64,000 nucleotides of DNA, from NCBI RefSeq assembly GCF_000526635.1, contig NZ_JAGL01000002.1, positions 220,129 to 284,128 on the forward strand, in the 5' to 3' direction. The notes under the pieces were generated by a model. It was not told where the DNA came from. It saw only the letters and a program-made list of their open reading frames with translations, and searched no databases. Made by a program: the position numbers and the translations under genes. This document shows, piece after piece, positions 20,269-28,556 of the stretch (position 1 is the stretch's first letter; each line of letters begins with the position of its first letter). This stretch comes from Aminobacter sp. J41. Its GTDB lineage: Bacteria; Pseudomonadota; Alphaproteobacteria; Rhizobiales; Rhizobiaceae.

Positions 20269-21123
20269 TCAGCGGTTTGCGCACACCCATTCCGTGGTCT
20301 GGTCGCCCGGCAACGAGGCCTCGCCGTAGCCGTATTCGGCTACGGCCGACATCATTGCCTCGGAGCCAATGTACTCCTTCAGCGCAGCGTTGAACTTGTC
20401 GAGGAAGTCCTGGTCGGCCTTGCGGAAGCCGATGCCTGCCCAGTTGAACGACTCTTCCGGCATTGCTGTGGGATCGCTCGCTTCCACTGCCCCGTTCGAG
20501 CTGTCAGCAAGCTGCTTCATCGTGAAGTAGGTGCCTGCACCTGCATCGGCTCGGCCAGCCCGCACGGCAGCCAGAATTTCCGTCGGACCCGGAACCTGCA
20601 TGATATTCGCTTCCGGCACCCCCGCGGCCTTGGCTGCCTCGATGTTCGAGTAACCGGCGCCCGTCACCATGATGGCTTCGGCGCTCTTCAGGCTCTCATA
20701 GTTTGAGATGTTCTTCGGGTTGCCCGGCGCGAGGATGAAGCCGTCGCCAACGGTGGCTATTGGCTCGGAAAAGGCGATGTTTTCGCAGCGGCTGGCAAGG
20801 ATGTTCATGCCGCCGGTTACGATGTCGAACCGGTTGGCGTTGAGGCCGGGGATCAGCCCGCCCCATTCGGTTTGCACCGGCTCGATCTTCTCGTAGCCCA
20901 TGTTCTTGAGCACGGCGATCGTCATCACGTTGACGAAGCCCTTGGGGCTGCCGTCGTCGCCCGGATAGGCGAAGGGAATTTCGTTGGCGAAGCCGATGCG
21001 GATCGGCTCGCCGCTTTCGGCGCGTTCGAGCAGCGACTGTGCGATGGCCGAGCCGGCGAATGATCCGACGGCAAGGGCAGCCATGCCCAGAGCGGCGATA
21101 TGCCTGAGAAGCGTGCCTTTCAT
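20269..21123 (-). CDS. ehuB: Ectoine/hydroxyectoine ABC transporter substrate-binding protein EhuB
   Basis: The 284-residue periplasmic protein starts MKGTLLRHIAALG with a signal peptide cleaved near AIAQS (about residue 27). The mature part follows the SBP family 3 plan: IRIGFANEIPFAYPG, GLIPGLNANRFDIVTGGM, SRCENIAFSEPI. That last block matches the EhuB pattern, in which aromatic and acidic residues cradle ectoine. The ATG at 21123 has AGGAGAG upstream; an open frame extending to 21270 has no signal-peptide sense and is rejected. It is the first gene of the leftward ectoine operon, diverging from doeA. Confidence 0.92.
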   Translation of the reverse strand: MKGTLLRHIAALGMAALAVGSFAGSAIAQSLLERAESGEPIRIGFANEIPFAYPGDDGSPKGFVNVMTIAVLKNMGYEKIEPVQTEWGGLIPGLNANRFDIVTGGMNILASRCENIAFSEPIATVGDGFILAPGNPKNISNYESLKSAEAIMVTGAGYSNIEAAKAAGVPEANIMQVPGPTEILAAVRAGRADAGAGTYFTMKQLADSSNGAVEASDPTAMPEESFNWAGIGFRKADQDFLDKFNAALKEYIGSEAMMSAVAEYGYGEASLPGDQTTEWVCANR

Positions 21124-21162
21124 TGGTTGTCTCTCCTGTGTTCCACCGGCTTCATTTTCTAT

Positions 21163-21176
21163 TGTTGTGCACAACA
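21163..21176. promoter_or_regulatory. Perfect 14-bp palindrome, candidate GntR operator of the ectoine genes
   Basis: TGTTGTGCACAACA is a perfect palindrome in the 183-bp region between divergent ehuB and doeA. FadR-type GntR regulators typically bind short palindromes with GT...AC cores of this kind, and a GntR gene ends the doeA operon. One site here could govern both directions. Binding is an inference. Confidence 0.6.
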
Positions 21177-21306
21177 TCTCGCAGGGTGCAGGATGTGTCA
21201 ACGGTTTTTCTGGTTCAAACGCTGCGGCAACTCTGGGCTTATTGCTTTCCATCTTCATAGATGTACACATTCGTCAGCCGACGCACCCAGAGCTACGGGA
21301 GGGGCC

Positions 21307-22491
21307 ATGCCCGCCGCACACCTGCCATTCTCAAGAAATGAATATTCCCGCCGCCTGACGAAAGTGCGCCGCTCTATGGAAGAACGTGGAGTAGACGTGC
21401 TGTTTGTCGAGGACCCGTCAAACATGGCGTGGCTTACAGGCTACGACGGCTGGTCGTTCTACGTGCACCAGGGTGTGATCGTCTTCCACGACGCAGACCC
21501 TATCTGGTGGGGTCGTGGCCAGGATGCGAACGGCGCGATCCGCACCGTCTGGATGAGCGATGACCGGGTCATCGGCTATGCCGATAATTTCGTGCAGTCG
21601 ACGGTGCGCCACCCGATGCAGGACCTCGCCTCGATCCTGCGCGAAAAGGGATATGCGAACAAGCGCATCGGGCTGGAGCTTGAGAACTACTACTTCTCCG
21701 CGAAAGCCTATCTCGTCCTCAAGGAAGAGCTTCCCCAGGCTGAGTTCATCGATGCCACGGCGCTTGTGAACTGGCAGCGCGGCGTGAAGTCGGACGAGGA
21801 AATCGCCTTCATGCGCAAGGCGGCGCGCATCGTGGAGAACATGATCGACGGCGTCATGGAGCGCGTCGAGCCTGGCCGGCCGAAGAACGAGGTCGTCGCG
21901 GAAATTTATGGAGATGCAATACGGGGCGTTGATGGCGCGTGGGGGGATTACGCGGCGATCGTGCCGCTGCTTCCATCTGGCACGGATGCTGCCGCGCCGC
22001 ATCTGACCTGGGACGGACGCCCGTTCCAAAAGGGTGAAGCAACCTTTTTCGAAATCGCAGGCTGCTACCGGCGCTACCACGTCCCCTTCTGCCGCACGCT
22101 CTATCTCGGCAAGCCGCCGCAGGAGATGCTCGATGCGGAGAAGGCGCTGGTCGAGGGTCTGGAGGCAGGCCTTGAGGCGGCGCGGCCGGGCCGGCCCGCG
22201 GGCGAGGTCGCGAAAGCGCTGTTTGGCGCGCTCGAACGCGCCGGCATCAAGAAGGACAGTCGCTGCGGCTATCCGATCGGAATTTCCTATCCGCCCGACT
22301 GGGGCGAGCGCACGATCTCGTTCCGCAAGGAGGAGGAGACGATCCTCGAAGCCGGCATGACCTTCCACTTCATGCCTGGACTGTGGATGGAGAACTGGGG
22401 TCTCGAAATCACTGAAAGCATCCTGATCCGCGAGAGCGGCCCCGCCGAGTGCCTCTGCGACCGCCCGCGCAAGCTTTACGTCAAGGATTGA
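21307..22491 (+). CDS. doeA: Ectoine hydrolase DoeA (EutD), M24 peptidase-like
   Basis: The 394-residue protein has the creatinase/prolidase (M24) two-domain layout. Residues 40-90 contain the stretch DPSNMAWLTGYDGWSFYVHQ, which together with WWGRGQDANGAIRTVWM is characteristic of ectoine hydrolases. DoeA opens the ectoine ring to N-acetyl-2,4-diaminobutyrate in the cytosol. The ATG at 21307 has GGGAGGGG just upstream; longer frames begin in the promoter region. It diverges from ehuB and is followed 6 bp later by the M20 deacetylase gene. Confidence 0.93.
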   Translation: MPAAHLPFSRNEYSRRLTKVRRSMEERGVDVLFVEDPSNMAWLTGYDGWSFYVHQGVIVFHDADPIWWGRGQDANGAIRTVWMSDDRVIGYADNFVQSTVRHPMQDLASILREKGYANKRIGLELENYYFSAKAYLVLKEELPQAEFIDATALVNWQRGVKSDEEIAFMRKAARIVENMIDGVMERVEPGRPKNEVVAEIYGDAIRGVDGAWGDYAAIVPLLPSGTDAAAPHLTWDGRPFQKGEATFFEIAGCYRRYHVPFCRTLYLGKPPQEMLDAEKALVEGLEAGLEAARPGRPAGEVAKALFGALERAGIKKDSRCGYPIGISYPPDWGERTISFRKEEETILEAGMTFHFMPGLWMENWGLEITESILIRESGPAECLCDRPRKLYVKD

Positions 22492-22497
22492 CGCAGC

Positions 22498-23673
22498 ATG
22501 GACGTGCTTCAGCGCACCCGGGAGGTGCTGGCCGATCTCGTTGCCTTTCCGACCGTCTCATCAGAGAGCAACCTTGAGCTGATCACCTATGCGGCGGAGC
22601 TTCTGTCGGACACAGGAGCGTCGATCTCGTTGTCGCGCGATGAGACGGGCACCAAGGCAAACCTCTTCGCGACATTGGGGCCAGAAGGCGACGGTGGGAT
22701 CGTTCTGTCTGGTCATACCGATGTCGTACCGGTCGATCCCGAAGAATGGACAAGCGATCCGTTCAGGCTCGCCGCGCGCGGTGACCGTCTCTATGGCCGC
22801 GGCACCTGTGACATGAAGGGATTCATCGCCGCCGCAATCGCGATGGCGCCGCGCTTTGCCGCGGCCCCGCTCAAGCGTCCGCTGCATTTCGCCTTCACCT
22901 ATGACGAGGAGGTCGGCTGCTTCGGCGCCCGTGCGTTGGTGCAGGAACTCGAACGCGCCGGCATTCGTCCGGCCGTCGCCATCATCGGCGAGCCGACGTC
23001 GATGGGTGTCATCGAGGGCCACAAGGGCTGCTACGAATACACGACCGAGTTCACCGGCCTCGAGGGCCATGGCTCCCAGCCGGACAGGGGCGTCAACGCG
23101 GTTGAATATGCGGCCCGCTACATCTCGCGGATGCTCGACCTTGGTGAGGAGATGAAGGCGCGCGCGCCGTCCGCCAGCCGTTTCGACCCACCCTGGACGA
23201 CACTGCAGGTCGGCCGCATTGAGGGCGGCAAGGCGCGCAACGTCATTGCCGGCAGTTGTGCGATCGAATGGGAGATGCGTCCCATCAGCAGTGCCGACGC
23301 CACCTACGTCAAAGGCCAGCTTTCCGACTATGTCGGCAGCGTCCTCCTGCCGTCGATGCGTACCGTCTGTCCCCATTGCGACATCGTCACCCGCACCATC
23401 GGCGAGGTCGAGGGGCTGCAGGTCGTTGAGGATTCGGAAGCGCGCCGGATCGTCATGGAACTGACCGGGGCGGAGCACGCCGAGGTGGTCCCCTTCGGCA
23501 CCGAGGCTGGCCTGTTCCAGTCCGCCGGTATCTCCTCGATCATTTGCGGGCCGGGCTCGATCGAACAAGCTCATAAACCTGACGAGTTCATATCAATCGA
23601 CCAGCTTGCCGCCTGCCTCGAAATGCTCGACAAGCTTTCGCTAAAGCTGTCGAACCAGGGGGCGGACGGTTGA
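22498..23673 (+). CDS. M20 family (ArgE-type) deacetylase in the DoeB position of the ectoine operon
   Basis: The 391-residue protein is an M20 metallopeptidase of the acetylornithine deacetylase type. Metal and catalytic residues are visible: H73 and D75 (SGHTDVVP), D105 (GRGTCDMKG), E137/E138 (YDEEVG), E165 (GEPTS) and a late histidine (EQAHKPDE), at spacings like E. coli ArgE. In known pathways DoeA product N-acetyl-L-2,4-diaminobutyrate is deacetylated by DoeB/EutE, an unrelated AstE/AspA-family enzyme. Here the ArgE-type gene sits between doeA (6 bp) and gntR (TTGA overlap), and its expected substrate is one methylene shorter than acetylornithine. A role as replacement deacetylase is inferred from this position. 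Confidence 0.85.
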   Translation: MDVLQRTREVLADLVAFPTVSSESNLELITYAAELLSDTGASISLSRDETGTKANLFATLGPEGDGGIVLSGHTDVVPVDPEEWTSDPFRLAARGDRLYGRGTCDMKGFIAAAIAMAPRFAAAPLKRPLHFAFTYDEEVGCFGARALVQELERAGIRPAVAIIGEPTSMGVIEGHKGCYEYTTEFTGLEGHGSQPDRGVNAVEYAARYISRMLDLGEEMKARAPSASRFDPPWTTLQVGRIEGGKARNVIAGSCAIEWEMRPISSADATYVKGQLSDYVGSVLLPSMRTVCPHCDIVTRTIGEVEGLQVVEDSEARRIVMELTGAEHAEVVPFGTEAGLFQSAGISSIICGPGSIEQAHKPDEFISIDQLAACLEMLDKLSLKLSNQGADG

Positions 23674-24413
23674 ACCAGGATACGATCGTTTTGGAAGCAC
23701 CAGCCGACGATCACGGAATACCAGAGGAAGGCGCGAGGGCGCGGTTCGCACGCATCTATGAGACGCTGCGAACGCGCATCTGCCTGCTCGACTATCGGCC
23801 AGGCAGCCGGCTACGCGAGGAGGATCTTGCCGAGGAATTCGGTGTCTCGCGCACCCCGGTACGCCGGGTTCTCGTCAAGCTCGAGGCCGAAGGTCTGCTG
23901 CGCTCGGTCCATGGCGTCGGCACCATCGTCACCGACATCGACGTCGATGCGCTCGCGCAGGTTTACGAGATGCGGGTCGAGCTTGCCGAGCTGATTGGCA
24001 AGCTGTCTCCGGTCAGGGTTGACGATGCACTGGTGACACGCTTCCGCGACATCCGGGAGCGCTGCGACCGGTTGGTGCGCGCCGGCGACATCCGGGAGTT
24101 CTCCCGGCTCAACATGGAATTCTTCCATCTCTTCACGAGCCTGACCCGCAATGAGCCGCTGCGCGAGATCAGCGAGCGGCTCTACTACCAGACCGCGCGC
24201 ATCTGGATGAAGACGGCGCTGCAGTTGCGCAGCTCGAAGGAACTGCTCGAAAACGAGTTCCTGACCTTCCAGCGCGAGGTGGCGGACATTACCGAGGCCG
24301 TGGAACACGGCGACCTCGCCGCCGCCGGTCACGTCCGCCGCGTCCATATCGCCCTTTCGTACGCCCGCATCAAGAAAGCGGCCCGGGAAAACTCGGGAGG
24401 GGGATCGACTTAG
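23670..24413 (+). CDS. GntR family regulator (FadR/FCD type), probable ectoine-operon regulator
   Basis: The 247-residue protein has a GntR winged helix (IYETLRTRICLLDYRPGSRL, then EEFGVSRTPVRRVLVKLEAEG) followed by an all-helical FCD ligand-binding domain (about residues 95-235). It begins with TTG overlapping the stop of the M20 gene (TTGA), so it belongs to the doeA operon. Known ectoine regulators EnuR are MocR-type fusions to an aminotransferase domain; this protein is too short for that. The palindrome at 21163-21176 is a candidate site. Confidence 0.9.
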   Translation: MNQDTIVLEAPADDHGIPEEGARARFARIYETLRTRICLLDYRPGSRLREEDLAEEFGVSRTPVRRVLVKLEAEGLLRSVHGVGTIVTDIDVDALAQVYEMRVELAELIGKLSPVRVDDALVTRFRDIRERCDRLVRAGDIREFSRLNMEFFHLFTSLTRNEPLREISERLYYQTARIWMKTALQLRSSKELLENEFLTFQREVADITEAVEHGDLAAAGHVRRVHIALSYARIKKAARENSGGGST

Positions 24414-24440
24414 TCCCTCAGGCGAAAGCGCCGCAACCCC

Positions 24441-25052
24441 TCAGGGCAACCACTCCATCGGAACGTGGCCGTTGTCGGTGGCGACGCGTTCGAGCCAGGT
24501 CGTTACCTGCGGGAAGCGGGTAATCTCGTAGCCCGCGAAGGCAGCGTCCTGGGTGTAGGCGTAGAGCGCGATGTCGGCGACGGTGTAGTCGTCGCCGGCG
24601 ATGAATCGCGTCTTGGACAGCTGCGTCTCCATCACCGCAAGTGCCTTGTGTCCGCCATCCAGCAATTGCGCGACGCGTTCAGGCGTCGCCTGATGCGCGC
24701 GTTCCGGATATTTTTTCAGCGCCCGCAGCACGGCGATGTAAGGTTCGTGGCTGTACTGCTCGAAGAACAGCCACTGGTAGACCAAGGCCCGCTCAAACCC
24801 TGCGTCCGGCAGATAGGATGTGCCCTCCGCAAGATAGAGCAGCATGGCATTCGATTCCGCCAGGATCCGTCCATCCTCGAGTTGCAGCAGCGGCACCTTG
24901 CCGTTCGGGTTGAGCGCCAGAAACTCGGTCGAGTGCGTCGACCCGTCCATCGCGTTGACTTCGACATGACGGAACGGCCGCCCGAGCTTGGCCAGAAGCA
25001 GCCGCGGCTTGTAGCAATTGCCACTGGAACTCATTCCATAAAGCGTCAGCAT
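24441..25052 (-). CDS. Glutathione S-transferase family protein
   Basis: The 203-residue cytosolic protein has an N-terminal thioredoxin-fold domain (MLTLYGMSSSGNCYKPRLLL, NPNGKVPLLQLEDG with the cis-proline, and AESNAMLLYLAEG) and a C-terminal helical domain ending with the conserved N-capping region DDYTVADIALYAYT. It probably conjugates glutathione to an electrophile or reduces a disulfide. It is convergent with gntR and followed upstream on its strand by an AhpD-like gene 27 bp away, perhaps cotranscribed. Its substrate is unknown. Confidence 0.92.
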   Translation of the reverse strand: MLTLYGMSSSGNCYKPRLLLAKLGRPFRHVEVNAMDGSTHSTEFLALNPNGKVPLLQLEDGRILAESNAMLLYLAEGTSYLPDAGFERALVYQWLFFEQYSHEPYIAVLRALKKYPERAHQATPERVAQLLDGGHKALAVMETQLSKTRFIAGDDYTVADIALYAYTQDAAFAGYEITRFPQVTTWLERVATDNGHVPMEWLP

Positions 25053-25079
25053 CGGCCCCTCCCTGAATCCGTAGCGCGG

Positions 25080-25499
25080 TTACCGGTCTTGTCTGACGAG
25101 ATCGAACTCGGGATCGACCGGAATTTGCATGGCATTTGCCAGATGATTGGTCTGGGCGGCGAGGCCGATCACCGCCAGCAACTCGCCATATTGCTGGTCG
25201 GTCATACCCTTGGCGCGGGCCGCGGCTGTGTGCGAATGGACGCAATAGGAACAGCCGTTGGCGGTCGAGACGGCGATGTACAGCATCTCCTTCGTCAGCG
25301 GGTCGAGCGAACCTTCCGCGACCATCACCTCCTTGAGCTGTTGCCATATCGCCTTCAGTCTGACCGGGTCATTTGCGAGCCCGCGCCAGAAATTGTTGAC
25401 GAAATCGGACTTCCGCGTCTTTCGGATGTCGTCAAAGACCTCCCTGACCGCGGGAATGGTCTCGGCTTCCTCGTCGCTGATCAATCGGACGGTAGACAT
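25080..25499 (-). CDS. Carboxymuconolactone decarboxylase/AhpD-like peroxidase-related protein
   Basis: The 139-residue all-helical protein carries the AhpD-type redox motif CSYCVHSH (CxxC followed by histidine) near residue 88. Proteins of this group act as small thiol peroxidases or disulfide reductants. The start MSTVRLISDEE at 25499 is preceded by TTTAGGAGATCTG. It precedes the GST gene on the same strand, suggesting a two-gene redox unit. A longer frame to 25592 lacks support. Confidence 0.88.
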   Translation of the reverse strand: MSTVRLISDEEAETIPAVREVFDDIRKTRKSDFVNNFWRGLANDPVRLKAIWQQLKEVMVAEGSLDPLTKEMLYIAVSTANGCSYCVHSHTAAARAKGMTDQQYGELLAVIGLAAQTNHLANAMQIPVDPEFDLVRQDR

Positions 25500-25616
25500 C
25501 AGATCTCCTAAACTCTCTCCCTGCGGACAGCAGCAGGGTGCCGGCTGCGTCCGCCGGCAACGAATAAGGCATTGCTGGCGCCCGAAAGGCAATCGTGTCT
25601 TGAGAGGGTGCGCCGA

Positions 25617-25790
25617 CTACCTCCCGCCACCGCCCGCCCGGAACAGCTCGCGCCAGAAGTCGAAGGCGGCTAGCAGGAAGCACAAGACGGCGAGCACGAT
25701 CAGGTCGGGGCTCGGCACCCAGATCGGCACCACGCAGAGGAACAGCGCGAGGCCAATCAGCGAAATCAGCGCGAGAAGCCTGTCGGTCAT
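25617..25790 (-). CDS. Small membrane protein, 57 residues
   Basis: The product starts MTDRLLALISLIGLALFLCV and has two hydrophobic segments (about residues 4-24 and 28-42) followed by a short basic and glycine-rich tail. The ATG at 25790 overlaps the amidase stop in an ATGA junction, which is the best evidence that it is expressed as the last gene of the TRAP-amidase operon. No family is recognised. It could be a transporter accessory subunit, which is speculation. Confidence 0.7.
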   Translation of the reverse strand: MTDRLLALISLIGLALFLCVVPIWVPSPDLIVLAVLCFLLAAFDFWRELFRAGGGGR

Positions 25791-27142
25791 GCGGGAACCT
25801 CCTCGTTTAGCAGGCGCACCAGCCAGCGGGCTGTGCGCAACAGCCGTGCATCCTGGCCGGGAGCGCCGACGAGCTGTACTCCGAGCGGCAGGCCGTTCGG
25901 CCCGGTGAGCAGCGGCAGGCTGAGCGCCGGGAGCCCCAGATAGGTCCAAAGCGTGCAGAAGACCGGATCGCCCGTCGACTCCAGCCCTTCCGGCGCTTCA
26001 CCCGGCGCGGCCGGTGTGACGATCGCGTCAAAGCGGTCGAAAAGTGCTTCAAGCGATGAGCGCAGGACAGGCGCCATATCACGCGCCCCCAGATAGTCGG
26101 GGGCGGAAACGCCGCGGCCCTCGGCCACCAGATCGCGGATCTTGTCGGAACATTGCTCGGGCGCGCGGTCGACATAGTGCCCGAGATTGCGGGCCATCTC
26201 GGCCGCCATGATCGCGCGATGCCAGCCATAGGCACGGGCGAAGGGCTCCGGCAGCTCCACGTCCTCAAGCCGGTCTCCCAGCGCCGCGACCAGTTCGGCA
26301 AAGGCGGCCACTGTCCCCTCCTCGGCGCGGCTCCACGCCGGCGTCCGGATAAAGGCGAGCGCGGGAGCCACGGGCGGTTCCGAGAGAGCCGTTGCCATGA
26401 GCGGTCCCGGGCTAGCCCCTGCCCCGGTATCGCGGCCGTCCGGCCCCATGAGGGCTTCGGCCAGCGCCATGTCCTCAAGGTTCCGAGCGAACAGGCCGAC
26501 ATGGTCGAGGCTTTGAGAGGCAGTGAGCATGCCCGTGCGCGGGATCGCGCCGAAGGACGGCTTGAAGCCGACTGTGCCGCAGAAGGAAGCCGGCCTGATC
26601 ACCGACCCATTGGTTTGGCTGCCGAAAGCAAGCGGCACCATCCCGCACGCCACCGCCGCTGCCGAGCCGCTCGATGAGCCGCCCGGTGTGCGGGAGGGAT
26701 CGTGCGGGTTGCGTGTCTTGCCGGGATGGAAGTAGGCGAATTCGGTCGTGACTGTCTTGCCAAGGATGATGGCACCTGCCGCATGCAGGCGCCGGATCAG
26801 CGCTGCGTCCTCCAGCGGCATCCTTCCCGCGTCGATCGGCGAGCCGTTACCGGTGGGCATGCCCTTCACGTCGATGATGTCCTTGATGCCGACCGGCACG
26901 CCGTGGAGCGGCCCAAGTGGCATGCCCAGCTTCCGGCGGCGGTCCCTATCCTCGGCTTCGGCCATCGCCATGTCGCGGTCGAGGAACACCCACGCCTGCA
27001 CCCGCTCCTCCTCGGCATCAATGCGTGCGAGGCAGGCGGCAACCAGTTCCGCGGATGACATCGCGCCCTCGGCAATGCGCCATGCCGCCTCGCGGGCACC
27101 GAGCGCTGCGGGATCGGCAGCAGGAATGCGCTTAGCGGCCAT
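25787..27142 (-). CDS. Amidase signature family hydrolase
   Basis: The 451-residue enzyme has the amidase-signature triad: K87 in GIKDIID, cis-serine S156 in GGSSSGSAAAVA and nucleophile S180 in SQTNGSVIRPA. The spacings 69 and 24 are the same as in malonamidase. It hydrolyses an amide to acid and ammonia in the cytosol. Its ATG lies 11 bp inside the 3' end of dctM, so it is translationally coupled to the TRAP permease and probably acts on the imported compound. A GatA role is unlikely because gatB/gatC are absent and the location is catabolic. Confidence 0.92.
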   Translation of the reverse strand: MAAKRIPAADPAALGAREAAWRIAEGAMSSAELVAACLARIDAEEERVQAWVFLDRDMAMAEAEDRDRRRKLGMPLGPLHGVPVGIKDIIDVKGMPTGNGSPIDAGRMPLEDAALIRRLHAAGAIILGKTVTTEFAYFHPGKTRNPHDPSRTPGGSSSGSAAAVACGMVPLAFGSQTNGSVIRPASFCGTVGFKPSFGAIPRTGMLTASQSLDHVGLFARNLEDMALAEALMGPDGRDTGAGASPGPLMATALSEPPVAPALAFIRTPAWSRAEEGTVAAFAELVAALGDRLEDVELPEPFARAYGWHRAIMAAEMARNLGHYVDRAPEQCSDKIRDLVAEGRGVSAPDYLGARDMAPVLRSSLEALFDRFDAIVTPAAPGEAPEGLESTGDPVFCTLWTYLGLPALSLPLLTGPNGLPLGVQLVGAPGQDARLLRTARWLVRLLNEEVPA

Positions 27143-28556
27143 AGACCAGCTCCGGCAGAGCGAAGACGATGGACGGGAACAGGTAGATCAGCAACATCGA
27201 GAGGAACACCATGGCGAGATAAGGCATGCATCCGGCAAAAATCTGCGTCAGCCGCACATGCGGTGGCGCGATGCCCTTGAGGTAATAGGCTGACATCGCC
27301 ATCGGCGGGGTCAGGAACGACGTCTGCAGATTCAGCGCCACGAGGACGCCGAAGAACAGCGGATCCACGCCGAAGTGCGACAGGAGCGGCAGGAAGATCG
27401 GCACGAAGATGATGATGATCTCCGACCACTCCAGCGGCCAGCCCAGCAGGAAGATGATGAGCTGGGCCATGATCAGGAACGTGATCGGCGAGATGTCGAG
27501 GCCGGTCACGAACTCGCTGATCAGCCGCTCGCCGCCGAGATAGGAGAAGACCGAGGCGAACACCCACGAGCCGACGAACAGCCAGCACACCATCGCCGTC
27601 GTTTTCAGCGTCAGATAAACGGACTCGCGCAGCCGCTGCCAGGTGAGCGCGCGATAGAGCACCGCAAGCAGCAGGCCGCCGATCGCTCCGGCAGACGCGG
27701 CCTCCGAGGGTGTGGCAAGTCCGAACAGGATCGAGCCCAGAACGGCGAGGATCAGGAAGGCCAGCGGAACGAACGATGTCAGGATCATGAGGATCAGCTG
27801 GCCGAGCGGCGTGTCTCCGACGTCCTCGTCGCGCGGCTTCGGTGCGATGTTCGGCTGCAAGATCGCGCGGATGATCACATAGACGAGGTAGAGCCCCGCC
27901 AGCAGGAACCCCGGCAGCAGCGCACCGGCATAGAGGCGCACGATCGAGACGCCGGATGCAGCGGCATAGACGATCAGCATGATCGACGGCGGGATCAGGA
28001 TGCCGAGCGTGCCGCCGGCGCAGATGACGCCGGAGGCAAAGCTCGTATCGTAGCGCGCCTTAAGCATCGCCGGAAATGCGAGGAGGCCCATCAGCGTCAC
28101 CACCGCGCCGACGATGCCGGTTGCCGTCGCAAACAGCGCGCAGGTGATCAGCGCCGCCACGGCCATGGAACCCGGCACGCGGCGCGCTGCGACGTATAGG
28201 GTCGAAAACAGCCGGTCAACGATATTGGCGCGCTCGACGATATAGCCCATGAACAGGAAGAGCGGCACGGCCGTCAGCACCTCGTTCGCCATCACCGAAT
28301 AGGTCTGGTTCACGAAGAGGTCGAAGATCCGGTTGTTGAAGAACCCCTCGATCCAGCTTTGCCACTGCGTCCAGGTATCGGCGCCATCCGCGACCGCGCG
28401 TTCGTAGGCGCGCCACATCCGGCGACCGTCGAAATAGGCGTAGTAGCCGAAGCCCACCCCCAGCGCCATGAGCGTGAAGGCGATCGGAAAGCCGAGGAAA
28501 ATGACGAGGATGAAGATCCCCAGCATCATGATCGCAATTTGCGGGTCGGTCATCAT
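27132..28556 (-). CDS. dctM: TRAP transporter large permease subunit (DctM)
   Basis: The 474-residue integral membrane protein has the DctM pattern (PLFLFMGYIVERANIVDRLF, GTLGILIPPSIMLIVYAAASG, PLEWSEIIIIFVPIFLP) with about 12 helices. After the first helix it contains an inserted hydrophilic stretch of about 45 residues (YFDGRRMWRAYERAV onward), seen in the TRAP clade that imports keto acids and related compounds. It works with DctQ (overlap ATGA at 28553-28556) and the DctP protein at 29315. Confidence 0.94.
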   Translation of the reverse strand: MMTDPQIAIMMLGIFILVIFLGFPIAFTLMALGVGFGYYAYFDGRRMWRAYERAVADGADTWTQWQSWIEGFFNNRIFDLFVNQTYSVMANEVLTAVPLFLFMGYIVERANIVDRLFSTLYVAARRVPGSMAVAALITCALFATATGIVGAVVTLMGLLAFPAMLKARYDTSFASGVICAGGTLGILIPPSIMLIVYAAASGVSIVRLYAGALLPGFLLAGLYLVYVIIRAILQPNIAPKPRDEDVGDTPLGQLILMILTSFVPLAFLILAVLGSILFGLATPSEAASAGAIGGLLLAVLYRALTWQRLRESVYLTLKTTAMVCWLFVGSWVFASVFSYLGGERLISEFVTGLDISPITFLIMAQLIIFLLGWPLEWSEIIIIFVPIFLPLLSHFGVDPLFFGVLVALNLQTSFLTPPMAMSAYYLKGIAPPHVRLTQIFAGCMPYLAMVFLSMLLIYLFPSIVFALPELVYGR

